Shown here piece after piece: positions 63,584-64,000 of a stretch of 64,000 nt of DNA. Under the pieces are notes generated by a model. The model searched no databases and was not told the origin of the DNA. It worked only from the letters and a program-made list of their open reading frames with translations. Numbering within the stretch: position 1 is the stretch's first letter; every line of letters begins with the position of its first letter. The stretch covers positions 463,099 to 527,098 of the forward strand of contig CAJTHL010000001.1 of NCBI GenBank assembly GCA_910576205.1, in the 5' to 3' direction. The position numbers and the translations under genes were made by a program. This stretch comes from Clostridia bacterium (GTDB lineage: Bacteria; Bacillota; Clostridia; Lachnospirales; Lachnospiraceae).

Positions 63584-63846
63584 TTAGATAGCGTGCAGAA
63601 TTGGTTCGGGATTCCAGTCTCTATACACACTTTGAAATTTTGCCAGTGCATTCAAAATCAAAAAGGACGGATTCATCTGCCCTTTTTCAATCTTGGCAGT
63701 CTGCTTGACAGATACATGGCTCAAATCAGAAAGTTCCTGTTGTGTCAAGCTTTTTCTTTTTCGGCTGTTCGAGTAAGAGAACTATAATCTGCTTTGTGGT
63801 TCTGTCGGACTTGTTCGGCAGCTCGCAGACCGTCTACCAGCCGCAT
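63584..63846 (-). pseudogene. Frameshifted XRE-family helix-turn-helix gene remnant
   Basis: On the minus strand one frame (63584-63781) encodes the HTH core SLTQQELSDLSHVSVKQTAKIEKGQMNPSFLILNALAK up to a stop, but it has no start. The frame that would precede it (63745-63846, MRLVDGLRAAEQVRQNHKADYSS...) is shifted by one base and ends in its own TGA. Joining them near 63765-63780 gives one plausible XRE regulator or antitoxin, so the copy is broken. No ribosome site precedes the ATG. Base composition is more AT-rich than its neighbours. Confidence 0.55.
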
Positions 63847-63962
63847 TTGAATGTCAGGGAAAATCCGAATCTTTCCGAAGTTAGTTGAAATAAAGCTTTT
63901 ATCAAATGGGAAAACATGGTATAATAAGCATGAATTTTAAAGCGTTTGCGGGAGTGGATACC

Positions 63963-64000
63963 ATGGATGAATTTATCAAGGAGCTTGATTCAAATCTGGA
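63963..64000 (+). CDS. Start of an unidentified gene cut by the window edge
   Basis: The ATG at 63963 (MDEFIKELDSNL...) has GGGAGTGG 7 nt ahead. A TATAAT at 63920-63925 lies at a suitable distance; an earlier in-frame ATG at 63930 is only 4 nt from that box and so is unlikely. Twelve residues do not identify a family. The opening resembles N-termini I recall for ISL3-type transposases, which would fit the decayed gene beside it, but this is a weak impression. Confidence 0.4.
   Translation, partial: MDEFIKELDSNL

Overview
The window looks like chromosomal DNA of a GC-rich, spore-forming member of the Firmicutes, most likely family Lachnospiraceae. The reasons are CodY, an uninterrupted SigK without a pro-sequence, a CIRCE-controlled groES-groEL, an ireB-ruvX-yrzB block, YesM/YesN-type two-component systems beside ribose-type ABC transporters, and strong AGGAGG ribosome sites with several TTG starts. 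The family is inferred from gene content only.

Layout. (1) 292-9639, all on the minus strand: an AraC-type response regulator, a LytS/YesM histidine kinase, a sugar-type binding lipoprotein, a two-NBD ATPase, a permease and two uroporphyrinogen-decarboxylase-superfamily (URO-D) proteins, closed by a terminator at 156-206. (2) 9780-17346: a cupin/AraC regulator, a MATE exporter, diaminopropionate ammonia-lyase, tRNA-Gln(CUG), a carB without carA, and a 40-residue small ORF. (3) 17360-20201: a membrane-anchored C39-type protein and an amylosucrase-type GH13 enzyme. (4) 20352-24902: a Bce-type antimicrobial-peptide sensing and resistance module with a matching operator. (5) 24934-45465, housekeeping: rluF, an oxidoreductase, guaB, groES-groEL, codY, topA, dprA, yifB, sigK, a zinc-ribbon membrane protein, then the operon ireB-ruvX-yrzB-fur-rnj-(mltG-like)-trmR-trhP. 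(6) 45626-55684: a second URO-D module (two URO-D proteins, ATPase, permease, binding lipoprotein) divergent from a second binding lipoprotein with a YesM kinase and a YesN regulator. (7) 55731-60920: an FtsX-type ABC exporter with an OmpR/HK pair. (8) 61001-64000: a GH25-like protein with SH3 repeats, a charged protein of unknown function, then a decayed XRE regulator gene and the start of another gene.

The most unusual content is the pair of independent URO-D/ribose-type-ABC/YesMN modules. In each, one URO-D protein keeps the full His-x-Cys...Cys zinc triad of MtaA/MtbA-type corrinoid methyltransferases, and its partner has lost or changed the third ligand. No corrinoid protein or transporter-linked hydrolase is present. 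I infer substrate-inducible uptake followed by methyl (or related one-carbon) transfer; the substrate is unknown.

Regulation readable from the sequence includes a CIRCE box for groES-groEL, a TNACA-N4-TGTAA box before the Bce transporter, a 22-bp-spaced direct repeat before the second ABC exporter, 20-bp-spaced CGCAAT repeats in the divergent promoter of the second URO-D module, a helically phased TTTACGC array before the gene at 31366, and a hairpin that contains the sigK ribosome site.
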